DNA of 64,000 nucleotides, taken from the NCBI GenBank assembly GCA_003508835.1, contig PUFA01000092.1, forward strand, positions 4,402,001 to 4,466,000, written 5' to 3'. The notes beneath the pieces were generated by a model, which saw nothing but the letters and a program-made list of their open reading frames with translations, ran no database searches and was not told where the DNA came from. This DNA comes from Eonycteris spelaea. Lineage: Eukaryota; Chordata; Mammalia; Chiroptera; Pteropodidae. This document shows, in pieces, positions 46,135 to 58,039 of this stretch (position 1 is its first letter; the number at the start of each line of letters is the position of its first letter). The position numbers and the translations under genes are program-made.

Positions 46135-46734
46135 GAACAAATGGGCTTTGCAGATGGATGTTGGGTGCAATTGGCCGTGCAGACTGTGCTAAGCTCCACG
46201 GGGCAAGTTGTAAGGACAGGGGGCACTACAGGATGCCAGAGTCACTTTGTGTGGGCTATCTTAGCAGGACAGCGCCTCTTTGGGAGCAAGGGCACAAAGA
46301 CAGGCCTGAACCTCAACCCCAGGAGACGGCTTGGCTGCACTTCTGGGAGAGGGCAGCAGAGAAATCACACTGGCCACAGCAATACAAACTCGGCGGAAGG
46401 TGCTGATGTGAGAAGTCTTGCTCAAAGGTACAGTGAGGTACGTGCTACAAACTCCAGGCCCTGAGACCTGACTGCTGAACAGTCAAGCTCGCTGCCTGCA
46501 AGGTGATGGTTTTGGCCTCACTTACTTAATAGTGTGCTGTTTAGCAACCTCTAAGCCCACCACCGTTCACATACACATACATGGAGGGTCCTTTCTCAAT
46601 TTAATTCATTTCCTTTACTTCAACACTCTCTCTGTCCTCGCCACACCCAGTTATTTTATCAGAGCTTCTAGCAAGTCATAACCTTCAGAATGTACCCAAA
46701 TCTGCTTCTCTGGGCGTCTACCTTTCCAGTGCTT
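46135..46734. other. GC-richer unique sequence
   Basis: A 107-codon plus-strand frame (46141-46464) and a second overlapping frame (46158-46406) run through it. Neither has a recognised domain, and no splice partners are evident, so neither is called as a gene. Confidence 0.3.
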
Positions 46735-46773
46735 GTATGTGTGCGTGCGTGTGTGCGTGTGTGTGTGCGTGTG

Positions 46774-46805
<32 letters not shown>

Positions 46806-46806
46806 C

Positions 46807-46846
<40 letters not shown>
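46735..46846 (+). repeat. (TG)n microsatellite with GTGC interruptions
   Basis: About 56 dinucleotide units. CG appears at each GTGCGTGC interruption, so the tract holds several CpGs. Adjacent long minus-strand Thr/His frames are artefacts of it. Confidence 0.95.
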
Positions 46847-46849
<3 letters not shown>

Positions 46850-47869
46850 GCTGTAGGTAACGCAAAAACCTAGAAAGTTCCCAGAACCCCTGTGCTGAAG
46901 GGACGGTAGATTTCTCTCCGGAAGCCTTTGGAAAGGTGAGTCCATAACTGGGCCTCTCTTCTTAACCAAGCATCAAGCTTCCCCTAGAAACACCCTTGTC
47001 TGTGGTACAAAACCCAAAGGCTTTTATCTTGCTACATTTAGCTTCTGGTCAATTAGCTGCTCTCCATCAATTCATCTCAGGCTCATCCTAGAAAACCAGA
47101 TTAGGTCTAAATGTGTTGATCATAGGAAGTGCACTGTGCAGGTGCAGACGTGTGTGTAAATTTAGAAACATTGCCACTTACCTCCCAAACTATTTCTTCC
47201 TTCTTAAATCAAGAGGAGGAGGTTTGCTAATATCTTGGTTAAAATCATTTCTTTCATTTCACGGTGTACTTGAAGCTGCTGCAAGCAAATGCGTGGCTTT
47301 TGAGTGAATTGTATCAGTTTTTAGAGCTGCCAATTTCAGAAAAGCTGCTCCAGACCTCAGGCTTCTAAAGAAAGTGCCTGTGAGATTGATGCTGCTATAT
47401 CTGGCTCCAGCGTCATACCCCAAGCGCCTGAGTGAGTTTTGAGCAGGAAATAATTTAATAGAAAAAAAATTACAGACAGTCCACCAATTAACTGAATATC
47501 AAATGCTTTTTTTCTAGAGGGATATTCTCCTTGGTGTAATTTAAAGACAGCTCTTGAACAATTGCTATTTGCTTTTGTTTTGATTTTATTTTCCATTAAT
47601 ATATGGGAGGGGGCGAGGGTTGCTGGGTGGTCTGTTGACTTCATTGTGATTCATATCCTCCTGTCCCCTGCCCCACTTCTGTTTCTCAGAAGAAAACCAA
47701 GAACCTCATTCCCCAAAAGTTCTCTCTCCACATGTCTCCAGGTTAGATTTGGTCTGTGAGAGCTCTCCCATTCCCATGGGATGTTCCAAGCTTAAAGAAG
47801 GAGAAGCTAATTTTCCTCAGTGCCAACTGCAGGCAGATTCTTAGTGTCTGGAGGGTCCTCCTGAAAACA
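46847..47869. other. Unique sequence, nothing recognised
   Basis: No named repeat or exon. Confidence 0.3.
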
Positions 47870-48068
47870 CCCACCGGGGTCAGCTTAATCACTTCAGCAC
47901 CCCTTATTTCCCTCCAGATCCCTATATTCTCAGATGTTCCCAAAGTACCTGCTGTCCTTCCCTTACTCAGTCCTACTGATGGTTGTGTAAGCCTCAATTC
48001 CTCTAGCAAGTCTAATTGAAGACCCTAGAGTGGCTTCAGTTTTTCTGATTGAACCCTGACTGACACAG
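47870..48068 (+). mobile_element. MaLR-type LTR 3' end
   Basis: 'GTTGTGTAAGCCTCAATTCC' and the end 'GATTGAACCCTGACTGACAC' parallel the MLT1 3' end ('...gagccaattcc... gaaccctgactaatac'). The left boundary is unclear and could lie further upstream. Confidence 0.45.
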
Positions 48069-48594
48069 GAGTAGATGATTCATTTTCTCACGTGCCTCTT
48101 TCCTTATAATACGAACAGGTAGGAATATTAGCGAGATAGCATTCCTTGAATGCCCATAACTTACAGTGTTTCAAATACTGAGGACACACGTCAAAGATTA
48201 AGCCCCCCTTCCAATGATTCCATATAAAATAGAGATATAATAACAGCCATAGCTATGTGATGCATGTAGTTAAAGTGTGTATCAAGGCAAGACTCAGAGA
48301 ATCTGTTGGAAACAAGAAAACTGCGTATATCTCCTTTCTGTCAAGAAATGTTTGGTGGGTGGCCTTTCCAGACAAGTGCTGTCATCCATGATTGCACTCA
48401 TGAGCTGTGCTGACATGCCATCCTGCCAGGAGCAGCAATGGCCCCGTCACCATATGCCCGGGGCACAAGCGGAAGCAGGCCTGTGAACACAGAAACGCGG
48501 TGTTGAATTTTCTGTTGCTTCCTGCACATCCACGGGGGATTCCTGGGAAGAAGTTGAAGGTGGAAATAATGGTCATGAGTCGTGTTATTAAAAA
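48069..48594. other. Unique sequence, nothing recognised
   Basis: Overlapping short frames of 64-132 codons on both strands around 48380-48800, none with a domain. Confidence 0.3.
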
Positions 48595-48895
48595 GCATCT
48601 GTCAGAAAGATCTGAGTTTCAAGAGACAGAAAACACTAGCTCAAACTGGCTTAAACTTCATGGAATGGAGCATACGCGCAACCCGGCCTCAGTGATGCCA
48701 TCCGCCCAAGGGACTCTCACCCTCTGCTCTGCTGCCCTCAGCATAGGTTCTATTTTCAGGTTCTTCTTTTTGTGGAGGCAAGATGACTGCAGCATTTCCA
48801 AGTGAGACTAACCAGAAACAAAACAACAGTGGGTGGCAAGGCCAACTTTCCCCAAAGTCCCTGCAATAATATACTGTCGCTCTTACATGTCTCAC
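48595..48895 (-). mobile_element. Ancient interspersed repeat, family X
   Basis: 'AGAAAACACTAGCTCAAACTGG' lacking two bases of the usual start, 'GGAGGCAAGATGACTGCAGC' and 'AAGTCCCTGCAATAATATAC' align with the copy at 7605 and with the reverse complement of 58040-58430. Confidence 0.5.
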
Positions 48896-50039
48896 TGGCT
48901 GGAAATGGATAACAAGCCCCCGCCCCCACTCCCCACGGCCACCAAACCTATTAAAAAAATAATGTGATCTTACAAATTGGCTTAGTTCAGTCAGGATTCA
49001 AACCTGAAACTGTGGTTTGGTCCCTACCTTGGTGTCACATTGGGGTGGGCTGGCCTGATGCTGGGACTTTGGCAATAAAAAGTAAGAAGGGGATGTATGT
49101 TGGCTTTTTTGGAAACTGGTCAAGAGGCTACCTGCTTATCGTAAAGGGGGCCAGGAGAGACCCTGAGACTTGCTGTGATCCCACGTTTTTTATTTTCCAT
49201 GAAAACTACAGATTTCTGGGCAGTTTCTGTAGGACTCACATCTTATTTTGCACCACCACCCCTGCCTGTGCTTGGATTCCATTGTACTCCATGTAAATTT
49301 GTGTTCCACTATTTTCAAACTCTATTTTCACTCTTATTTTAATGAGAGAAGTACTTCTTTATTATGACAAGGTCATGGTCAGAAGAGAAGCTTAGCAATG
49401 CACTGAGGTCACAAATATAGAATCCCATGTTCAGTGACTTCCACAAAATGGCCTTTGGTCTCCTATTTCCCACTTTTATCACCCAATCCAGGTCCCACCT
49501 GGGAGAATGAGGATACGTGGAGGTATAGAAGGAGTCCCTATCACCAGGGAATTTTTCTTAAACATTTGAGAGCAAGGCTAGGGTTAGGTTTTCACCATTA
49601 CTGTACTTAGAGTAAGCTGAGCCCCCTGGATGGGATGTTTTAGGTTTCAGAACAGAAAGACAACAAGAAACTATTTTCACCATTAATAATACACAAAGCA
49701 GAGACCTCTCCATAGGATGAGACAGTTCCAAACCTGGCAGACCTGGGGATGACCTGGTCCAGTGGTTACCAGATGTGATTAGGTTTTCTGTGAAAGCAAT
49801 GATTCCATAGTTAACTGTGTTAAACAGGGTTAAACAGGCTTATTTACTTCACAACCACTCAGAGCTTTCGATATGGTGTTATAAATTGTGAATCTCCAAA
49901 GGAGACATTATATTAAGCATTTCCCAAACACATTTGACCACAGGATACAAACTGGAATATGCTGAGACTGAGTCAAGCCCTTCATGTTACAGCTAAATAA
50001 AGTGAGAAACTGTTAGCTGAGAGAACTTGTCTAAAGTCA
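48896..50039. other. Unique sequence with a MIR3-like fragment
   Basis: 49960-50045 carries 'ACAGCTAAATAAAGTGAGAA' and 'GTCTAAAGTCAC', probably a MIR3/L3-class antisense fragment. The rest is unassigned. Confidence 0.3.
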
Positions 50040-50480
50040 CTGTAGTAGCCAGGATTCCTCAGGGAACAGAATAATCAAAGGAATTTAAAATTTTAAAAAC
50101 AATGAAGTGATGAATTGAACATTGGTGTGGTTAGGGACACCAAAAAGGTATGATGGGACACCAGGGACTAACAGCAGCAAGAAGTCATTGCCACCTCAAC
50201 CCTGAAGGAGAAAGGGAAGGAACTTTGTTACAGGAGCCCAGCTTAAAGCTAGAGCCTTTGAAGTGATGCTGCCTGTCAGGATTGTTACGTGGCAGGGAGG
50301 AGGAGGATAAACGTGTGACCACAAGCTCGCTCTCCTCCTGTCCTCCCATTTCCCACTGGTGCTTCCCATTGGCAGATCCCAGCTGGAAGCCAGGGGGCTG
50401 GGAGCCTTGTAATATCATCTGTGGAGGTCAGCCTCTGGGGAACAGAACTGAGCAAAGATGGGCCAGTGATGTATCCATGG
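50040..50480. mobile_element. Ancient interspersed repeat, unnamed
   Basis: 'CAGGATTCCTCAGGGAACAG', 'AAGCCAGGGGGCTGGGAGCC' and 'GTCAGCCTCTGGGGAACAGA' are phrases of a widespread mammalian repeat that I cannot name. An 87-codon minus-strand frame within it has no domain. Confidence 0.4.
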
Positions 50481-50513
50481 GGCAAGTAAGGAATAAGCAG
50501 CACAATCACATAG

Positions 50514-50545
50514 TTGTTTTTTTGTTGTTGTTGTTGTTGTTGTTT
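50514..50545 (+). repeat. (TTG)n microsatellite
   Basis: About eight TTG units after a T-run. Confidence 0.9.
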
Positions 50546-50701
50546 CATTTTTAAAGTGCTTACCTCATATATTTCATAAACTTATTTGGTTTGCTTAATA
50601 TAATGTAATGCAATGTGATATGTCAATTATATCTCAATAAAGTTGGGAAAAAATGTAATGCAATATGAAAGAACAAAGATTTAAAAAATGAAAATATAAA
50701 G

Positions 50702-51046
50702 CAGTAGTTCTCAAACTGTGGTCTGGGGATTTCTGGGGTTCACCAGACCCTTTCGAAGTCCGTAAGGTCAATTTATAATAACACTATGATGTTCTTTAGC
50801 ATTTTACTTTCAACTTCTCATAAGCAAACAGCAGGGTTTTCCAGAGGTTTCCTGAAAAGTGATGATGTCATTGTTTTGACAGTTAATAGGTCATGTGATG
50901 GTGTAGTCTCGTGTTTAAAAATTGCTCAGTTTTAATTTCACATATAGTAGGTGATAAACATCACCTACACAAACAAAATCTTTTTGGCATCCTCAATAAT
51001 TTTGGATAAAAAGGGGTCCTGAGACCAAAATGTTAGAGAACCACTA
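50702..51046 (+). mobile_element. hAT MITE with both ends
   Basis: Starts CAGTAGTTCTCAAA and ends AGAGAACCACTA, the inverted hAT termini. It is flanked by ATATAAAG on the left (50694-50701) and ATGTTAAG on the right (51047-51054), matching at 6 of 8 positions, as expected for an old 8-bp hAT duplication. The interior includes 'TTCACCAGACCCTTTCGAAG' and 'GTCATGTGATGGTGTAGTCT'. About 345 bp, no transposase. The family name is uncertain (Zaphod/Arthur-like). Confidence 0.8.
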
Positions 51047-51343
51047 ATGTTAAGGTAGCACAGGAACCAGATGTGTCCAGATGCCTGAAAGGAACTATTA
51101 TTTCTAATGCTGGGCACCAAGTCTGTTTTTGGTTATCTGGCAGAAACATCTTTGGGAAACCTAAGGGTTACATATAAATCGTCTTGTGAGCTGGGGTTAT
51201 AACTCTGGTACATTTCCAAGCAACAGTGTGCAAGAAGACCTTGTGTGTAGTTCATGAATAAATATTTATTTATGTAAACAATGATATAAGGGATACTTGG
51301 CAATAAAAACCACACGATATCTTTATTGCAAGGGTGGTGTACT
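51047..51343. other. Unique spacer
   Basis: Nothing recognised. Confidence 0.3.
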
Positions 51344-51952
51344 AGTTTTCTATTGCTGCATAACAAATTACCTCACACGTAGCAGCCCAAGACAACACCC
51401 GTTGATTATCTCACACTTTCTGTGGGTCAGGAATGTGGGCATGGCAGAACTGGATTCCCTGCTCAGGGCCTCACAAGGCGGAAATCAAGGTGTTGGCTGG
51501 GCTGCATTTTCATCTGGACACTCAGCTAGGGGAGGACCCAGTTCTAAGCTCCTTCAGATTGTTGGCAGAATCTATTTCCTTGTGGCTGTGGAATTCATGG
51601 CAGCTGTTTCTTCAAAGAAAACAATAGAGAGAAGACAGTCTCTGCTACTTCAAATTTCTAACTTGACAAAAGGCCTGAAGCTGCTTTAAAGGGCGCACCT
51701 GATTGCGCCAGTTCCACCCGGGATAAACTCCCTTTTGTTTAAAGTCAGCTGATTAGTAACCATAATTATACCTGCCAAATTCCCTTCACCTTTGCCATAT
51801 AAAATAATATCATCTCAGGAGTGACATCCCACACCTTTGCCTTATTCATTCTATTGGGTAGAAGCTGTTCACAGGTTCCACCCACACGCGTGGTAAGGGA
51901 ATTGCAGGCCTGGCCTGACTCATTAGAGGTCCCCCTGTGGTGTGTCTGCCAT
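51344..51952 (-). mobile_element. MLT1-type MaLR LTR
   Basis: On the + strand it reads 'TACTAGTTTTCTATTGCTGC', 'ATAACAAATTACCTCACACG', 'GGGCCTCACAAGGCGGAAAT', 'TCAAGGTGTTGGCTGGGCTG', 'AACTCCCTTTTGTTTAAAGT' and 'TTCACAGGTTCCACCCACAC', the full antisense MLT1 order. Frames of up to 130 codons inside are spurious. Confidence 0.85.
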
Positions 51953-53585
51953 AAGTGGGGAACAGATTCAATCCTAATCAGAAGGATTTTAATACAAAGA
52001 CATTGGGGAGTTAGTACAAGGGCATGACTGAACCTCCAAGCAAAGACCTTGGGGAAAATATCCTTTCCAGCAAGATCCCACACGCATGAATGACATTCCA
52101 GACTCCCAGTCAAAACACTGGGGTGAGTATTCGTAAACACGGACATATAGAAGCATCACTTCCCTGGCCAAATGATTCAGTAACAAAGTAGATGATGTAA
52201 AAAATAATGATAATCAAAATAAAGCTGCACTAGCATCCTACAATCCTGCTACTAGTTGGATTGGTGGCCTCAGCACCTCTCATCTAATCTTCATTGGCTG
52301 ACACAAACCACACTGTAAAAGCAACTAAAATTGAGAAGCACTATGCCAAAGGGCATAGGAATGTGTGTGAGGTTTTCAAATCCCCAATACATGTCTTTGA
52401 ATCTGTTAGGCTGTATTTTGTGAGCTTCCTAAGCTCTCTTTCCGAAAACTGTTGAGAGAAAAGCTGACGGAATTTTTAAAGGAATACTCTACAGGTGAGA
52501 TGAACTATTAAAGGAATTTTCTGGAAACAGACTAGTCTGGACCTTGGAGGTAATAAAGAATTTCTCTCTGTAAAGATGGATGGATGAGGCCACCCTTTCT
52601 GGCCATAATGCAGAAACAAAACCTGTAGAATTAACTAGGGGCTCTAACTCATTGAGATGAGGAAGGTTACCATTTGAGGTTATATAACTCCAACAGTCTC
52701 TCCTCTGTACACAGTCTGCTCAAAAATGTTGACTGAAAAGGATGATGAAGATGAAGATGAGAGTCCTCTGAAAGGATCAAAATCCTAAATCTTCGTATCT
52801 GTCTTTGCTAATACCTTACTAATAACCAGGGCCATTTGAGATTCTGACACAGGATCAGCCCCCAGGTGGGTAAAGGGAGAGGAGAGCTTAGGAGAGGACA
52901 GTGCCAGGGGAGGGACTCCTTGGAAGGACGACAGAAGGCCTCAGAGGCTGACTTCACCCACTGTAAATGTTTTCCAGAGTGGCTGCTTATTTTTGTTCTA
53001 CATAATTTCCTGATGAGGAAAGTGAATATTTTCCAAAAATCTTCAGGAAGTAGAAAACACAAAACTCCATCTTTGATATTCATCATATCCTGTCATTTAA
53101 ATCGGTCTGAATGCATTTGTATTCTTCTTCTCTTCCACTTTTTCTGATATTGCTTAAACGTAACCATGAAAATTAATACACATGTACTTACCAAATATTA
53201 ATAAGGCCATTATTAACAAACTCAGTTATAAGATGAAACCAAACCCTGGTAAAGATTTTAGGACCTGTAATAACATCAATTAATGACAGGAGTTATTATT
53301 TAGAATCTGAATCCATGATATCTTAAAAAGAAATTTATATTAATTGATTGGCTATTTGTAATATTAATAAAATGTATAAAATGCTGTAATAAGTGGTAAC
53401 ATGGTATAATTTTTTAAAAAGAATAAATCAAAACTGCTGTCTTTCTAGTACTTCTATATACAGTTGAAGATAATGTTTATCTGTTTCTCAGTCCTACATG
53501 CTTTGTCTCCACCCCTATCAAAATTTCTAAAAGCTACTCTAAGTTTGGTTATGTTAATGACTGTTTTACTCTTCCTTCATTTAAA
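51953..53585. other. Unique sequence, nothing recognised
   Basis: No named repeat or exon. A GATGAAGATGAAGATGA run lies near 52742. Confidence 0.35.
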
Positions 53586-54500
53586 TGTGTCTTTTCAAAA
53601 CAGCAGCCATGGGGCTAAAGGTAGGTGAGTCAGTGATAATAAGGCAGCTACAGTAATTAAATTATTGTGCTGCTGCCCCTCGAGCTATAATTTGAAAGGA
53701 TAAAGCTTAATTTTTCCATCAACAAAGTCAATTTCATACAAGCTGTTCTTCAGAATGCCACATGCATTTAAAAATTACATGTTTAAACTAATTAGGAGAA
53801 AATGGAATTTAAACCTCCCATCACAAAAACATGAATGGATTGCACATTTATAGGTATTTTCACTATAGGAAATGAAGTCCATGCAAAATGTATCCAGAGT
53901 CACCAGGCAAACAGATCAGTACGGATATAAAACACCCACTGTGTGAGTCTAACGCAGAAAGGTCTCTAATAAATTAGAGTAAATAGCAGCTGAACTGTCC
54001 TCACTGTGGCTTATCTGTTCTGCCTAGTAAGAAAAGAAAGTTAGCATTAATTGGTACGCGCTCAACGTTGTCTCAAAGGAACAGGCACTTAGAGCAATTA
54101 AGTCAGATGTGGAAAAACAGCTCTGCATTGAAAGCTGACAGCAGGACTTGGGCACAATACACGTAATGAGCGGCTGAGGATTTTAATGGGTTGAGGCTTA
54201 GAGACTAATGGACAATTAATGTAAAACAGATGACTTCCCTTGGAAATGACAGTCTTTTGAAAGGTGCATCACCTGCTGCTCGAACAAATGTGGCTAAAGT
54301 GAAATAAAAGGAACGTGATTTATTTAGCTGGGCTAGAGCAAGTATGTGTGTCCCTGCTTTCTCTTTGAATATTTTCAAAAGCAGGTCAGGAATTTAACAG
54401 TTGCCTGAAGCTGGTGGTGCAAGCCCCCTCCCGCTGACCAGGGTGGCAGAGAAGGCTGGCTGTGTCTCTTAAGCCAGTTTTCCACAGAGCTGCCCTGGAG
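53586..54500. promoter_or_regulatory. Candidate conserved enhancer-like block
   Basis: About 900 bases free of repeats and coding frames, dense in homeodomain cores and partners: CAGTAATTAAATTATTG (53651), AACTAATTAGGA (53785), AGCATTAATTGG (54041), CAATTAAGTCAG (54097), GACAATTAATG (54209) and E-box CAGCTG (53989). This is the usual look of conserved developmental enhancers, but conservation is not measurable here. Confidence 0.35.
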
Positions 54501-56221
54501 GCCCCCTTGTTTTATGTGGCGGGGGAGATAAGGCACCTTACGGTATTACAGCCTAGCTTTTAAAATGCCAACAAACCACCTTAACACAAGAATCGCAGTA
54601 AGTCCGTATTGAAGCATCTCTTAGAAATTTTAGAACGTGGTTTCTTCTCAGCTCAGCCATTTTACTAGTCGTATAGCAGAGTCCTTCAAGTTTGTGCTTT
54701 ACAACCACAGCTGGGCTGCTTCCGATAATGGTTGGGTACAAAAAGCGTATACTTACAGTTATTTGGAAAGGGAAATGTATCACCTATAGAAAAATACTGC
54801 GATGATATTTAAATTTCCATGTGATCCCCAAAGTCTATTTAACCCAGAATAAGGCTTAACACATATTACCTGAGCCCTAGGTCCTGGAGAAAAAAAGAGT
54901 GGTTGTTTTTTCCTCTTTCTTAGTGGGAAATGAGATTGGACTGAGCCATAATTTTGAGATACAAGATAATCTTGACAATTTTCTACTTCTAACACCCCTG
55001 TGCTCAACCTCAGGAAATCAGCGCCTTTAATGTAATTTAAGTCTCTATGCATTGTATCCTAATCCCTACTTCAAGTGTACCTATTTTAGTAACTCTCCAC
55101 TCATTCTCTAATTTTTCTTCCTTTCGCTCAGAAAACAATATAACTCAACTAGAAAATAGAGGAAAGCAACCTGTGTGGGCTAATATCTTTCCTCAGGTGA
55201 TAGCGTGAACACTCTCAGAAGTTTTGCACGTTAAAAAGAAACCAAACTGCTTCTAATATCAATGCATCGCTAATTGACAGAATTTCTGTGAGAAAAGTCC
55301 AGCAAAAATTTCAGGTAGTTGAGCAATTCCATTTCTAAGTATCTAACTTAAAAGTATCTACATATACAGGAGACATGTACAGGGATAGTTATCATGGCAG
55401 TGAAAAATAACAGAAAATGCCTAAAGTATAGTATATTCTTATGGTGTAATATTATGCAGGAATCGTGAGTATACATTAGGAACTTAGAAAAAGTCACCTT
55501 TTCCTCATAGCCCAACTGGATTTCAGCCTTCACATGTGAGCAGGGCAGGATTTCACAGCTGTGTAGAGAAGCCCTGCCCTTTCATTATGAGTAAATGTAG
55601 AGCTATGGCAGGGATGGAAGTTGGTTTGAGGCCTCAAATACTAATACATGTGGATTATGGCTTCTACGTCGTAAATCCATGTATCAGATTTGTGGCATTC
55701 ACTCAAAATTGGGTAGGTAAGAAATATCTAATTATTTTCTTCAAGTCAAATTCAATCTGATTACCATCCTTAGTGTCACTGAATTGACAAGAAATTCAGT
55801 TATTGTGTCCTTCCCTCCTCCCAGGGCTTACATAACATCTGGAAGGCTTATTTGGTGCCCAGGAAATTAGCAAGTCTCTCAGTGTGTCATGAGTGCTTCA
55901 GATCATCGCTGTCCAATGTCCTACTAAAAAGCTGGCTCACCCAGTTCTGGGCCAAGTAGCTTCCCTTCAACTAGTCCTGGGGACAGCCAAGAACTGGCAC
56001 CGATCCTCAAGAAGTTCACCTACAGACCTCCACATTTTTCCTGGGCTTTGAGAATGTCCTTTCCCTCAAATTCAAAAGCTTCCATGATCTGTCGACTGAC
56101 CCATTCTTCTATCCCTTCCCCACACATGTACACACCCCAGCGCAACCCCTCGGTAAGCTCAGGTTCCAGGCTTTGGAAGAGAAGGGAGATTTCCAGGCTG
56201 CCAGAAGAGGGATTGCCTTAA
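54501..56221. other. Unique sequence, nothing recognised
   Basis: No named repeat or exon in 1.7 kb. 55780-56220 is GC-richer with short frames only. Confidence 0.35.
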
Positions 56222-56402
56222 CACAGCAGTCCTCAACATGTGGTCATGGCCTGCAGCATCAGTATTAAAGGGAGACTTATGATGGAAATGCCAGTACCTG
56301 GACTCACCCCAGACTTGCTGAATCAGTCAGAAACTCTGGGAGTGGGGCGCAGCATGCTATGCTGTGTCTTAAGCCCTCCAGTGGCCCCAAAGTAATGCTT
56401 TC
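56222..56402 (-). mobile_element. hAT-Charlie MITE, MER5A
   Basis: 'CAGCAGTCCTCAACATGTGG', 'GCAGCATCAGTATTAAAGGG', 'CACCCCAGACTTGCTGAATC' and 'AAACTCTGGGAGTGGGGC' are antisense MER5A, near full length. Confidence 0.8.
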
Positions 56403-57736
56403 TTCACTGACCTCACAACAACCAGCCAGAATTGAAAGAACTTCAAGTCCTAGCTATGTCTTTTAAGTGGGGAAGGGACAATTAGAGAAATAAAAATAAA
56501 AGAGCTCTCATTCTGAAAGAATGAGATGTACAGCAGCAAAATATACAGCATAAATATTTAGTTAATTATCGTTTCCCTTTTTTAAAGCTCTATATTAAGC
56601 GCAGTCTGGATTTATCAAGTATGAAGGAAACCTAAAAATGCATCTGATCCACACCTCACCAACAAATCCTCACCCCTACCTTCCAGGTTTAAGAATTCAG
56701 AAGGCTTTATCCTGTAAAAAAAAAAAAAAAGCATGCTGAGAAATAAAGGTCAAGTGTTCAAAGTAGGCTGTTCCACATCTCCATGGAATGTAGAAATGTG
56801 TGGACATCCTTAGAATTTCAACTGGGTCTTCTTTTGCAAGGATTTTTATACTAAGATGGAAACCACACCTAACTTCCTTGAAGTAGAGAACCTATATCAT
56901 GATATACCATACCCTTGTTAATATATTATACAAGGTAAATGTTATTACACCAGGTAAATGTTAATTTTTATCACATTATTTTATTTCAACTTTGTTAAAG
57001 GTTTGATTCATGCCAACGTGGAGAGTCAGCACTTTCGTTCAGAGCCCAATTAAATCTCATCTTTTCCTGATTCATCCTCCTGCTGCCCCAGATTCTTCCA
57101 ACACATTTCAGACCTGAAATTTTCCGAACTGCTGCTTCTTTTCCAAGTCATTTTAAGAACCTGGCATTAAAACATAATTATATGACTGAAAATACATTTG
57201 AAGCCTGCTCAGTGTGACTTTTTTTAATAGTGAGGTTTCTGAATTGCATGCCTCAGAGGATGATTTTCTGAGCTGTGTATAAGTTGAGAGCATCTCTGTG
57301 GGCCCATTAGTCACCTTACAAAATTACGTGAACTCTTTCAGGCCTCCTGGGGCATCAGCGACTTAGCAATAAATGAATGGATTATGCTTCATACAGTCAT
57401 ATTTTTAAACAGTATATATTAATAACCAAGACTGTTGAGCATTTTTGAGCTGCTGAGGTTATAGTCACATTTATTACTATAAAATACAAGATTTACATTT
57501 TATAGAATAAAAAAAGAAAAATTAAAGCCAAATAGAAATTAGCCTCTACATTTTACACAAGGAAATCCAGGCCAGAGATCAATTCAGACCTTGATCAAGG
57601 TCACACAGGCTCGTTTCCGTGCAGCAGAATTGGACTCACAGTCCCCATGCTTCCTTCCAACTGTCAATCGTCATTTCAGCCAATTCTTTATTTTTCAGTG
57701 GCCAAAAAGGCAGTCCATTACCTTCTAGCACACGAC
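56403..57736. other. Unique sequence, nothing recognised
   Basis: A15 at 56716-56730. Blocks 57000-57440 look repeat-free. No exon recognised. Confidence 0.35.
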
Positions 57737-57749
57737 TTCCACCTAGTGG
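57737..57749 (-). promoter_or_regulatory. CTCF-like motif
   Basis: TTCCACCTAGTGG on the + strand is the reverse of the CTCF core, with one mismatch out of 13 (T for G at the second base). It is in unique DNA and points left. Confidence 0.45.
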
Positions 57750-57834
57750 GGACAATGGTCGTTGTTGCTTATGCAAAGAATGGACTCAGTGGCCAGGAAG
57801 GAAATGGAATAAGAATTAATTCATCTTTACATTT

Positions 57835-58015
57835 ATTTAAAGTCTACTGTTCTGTTAAGTGCTTTATTTACGTTATCTTATTCCACCCTTTCACCACTAT
57901 GAACTAGGCGTTTTTATCCATGAGGAAACAAGGCTCAGAAGGAGAAACTTACCCAAGTTCACATAGCCTTGCTCCCAGGGGCTGAGACCCTGTCCTGTGA
58001 CTTGAACCTGCACAT
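57835..58015 (-). mobile_element. MIR SINE, antisense
   Basis: 'GTCTACTGTTCTGTTAAGTG', 'CTTTATTTACGTTATCTTAT', 'TGAGGAAACAAGGCTCAGAA', 'AAACTTACCCAAGTTCACAT' and 'GTGACTTGAACCTGCAC' cover antisense MIR almost end to end. Confidence 0.85.
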
Positions 58016-58039
58016 GTCTAGGTTCTCCTAGCTCTTAGC

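Noticed and set aside
46141..46464. 107-codon frame in GC-richer unique DNA
   Set aside because: An alternative frame is open over the same interval, no domain is seen, and no exon boundaries fit.
51297..52146. Frames of 126-130 codons on both strands
   Set aside because: They overlap the MLT1 LTR and each other; typical of repeat DNA.
53593..53640. Kozak-like CAGCCATGGGGCTAAAGGTAGG as a start exon
   Set aside because: The frame ends at a donor-like site after four codons; no upstream promoter or CpG island supports it.
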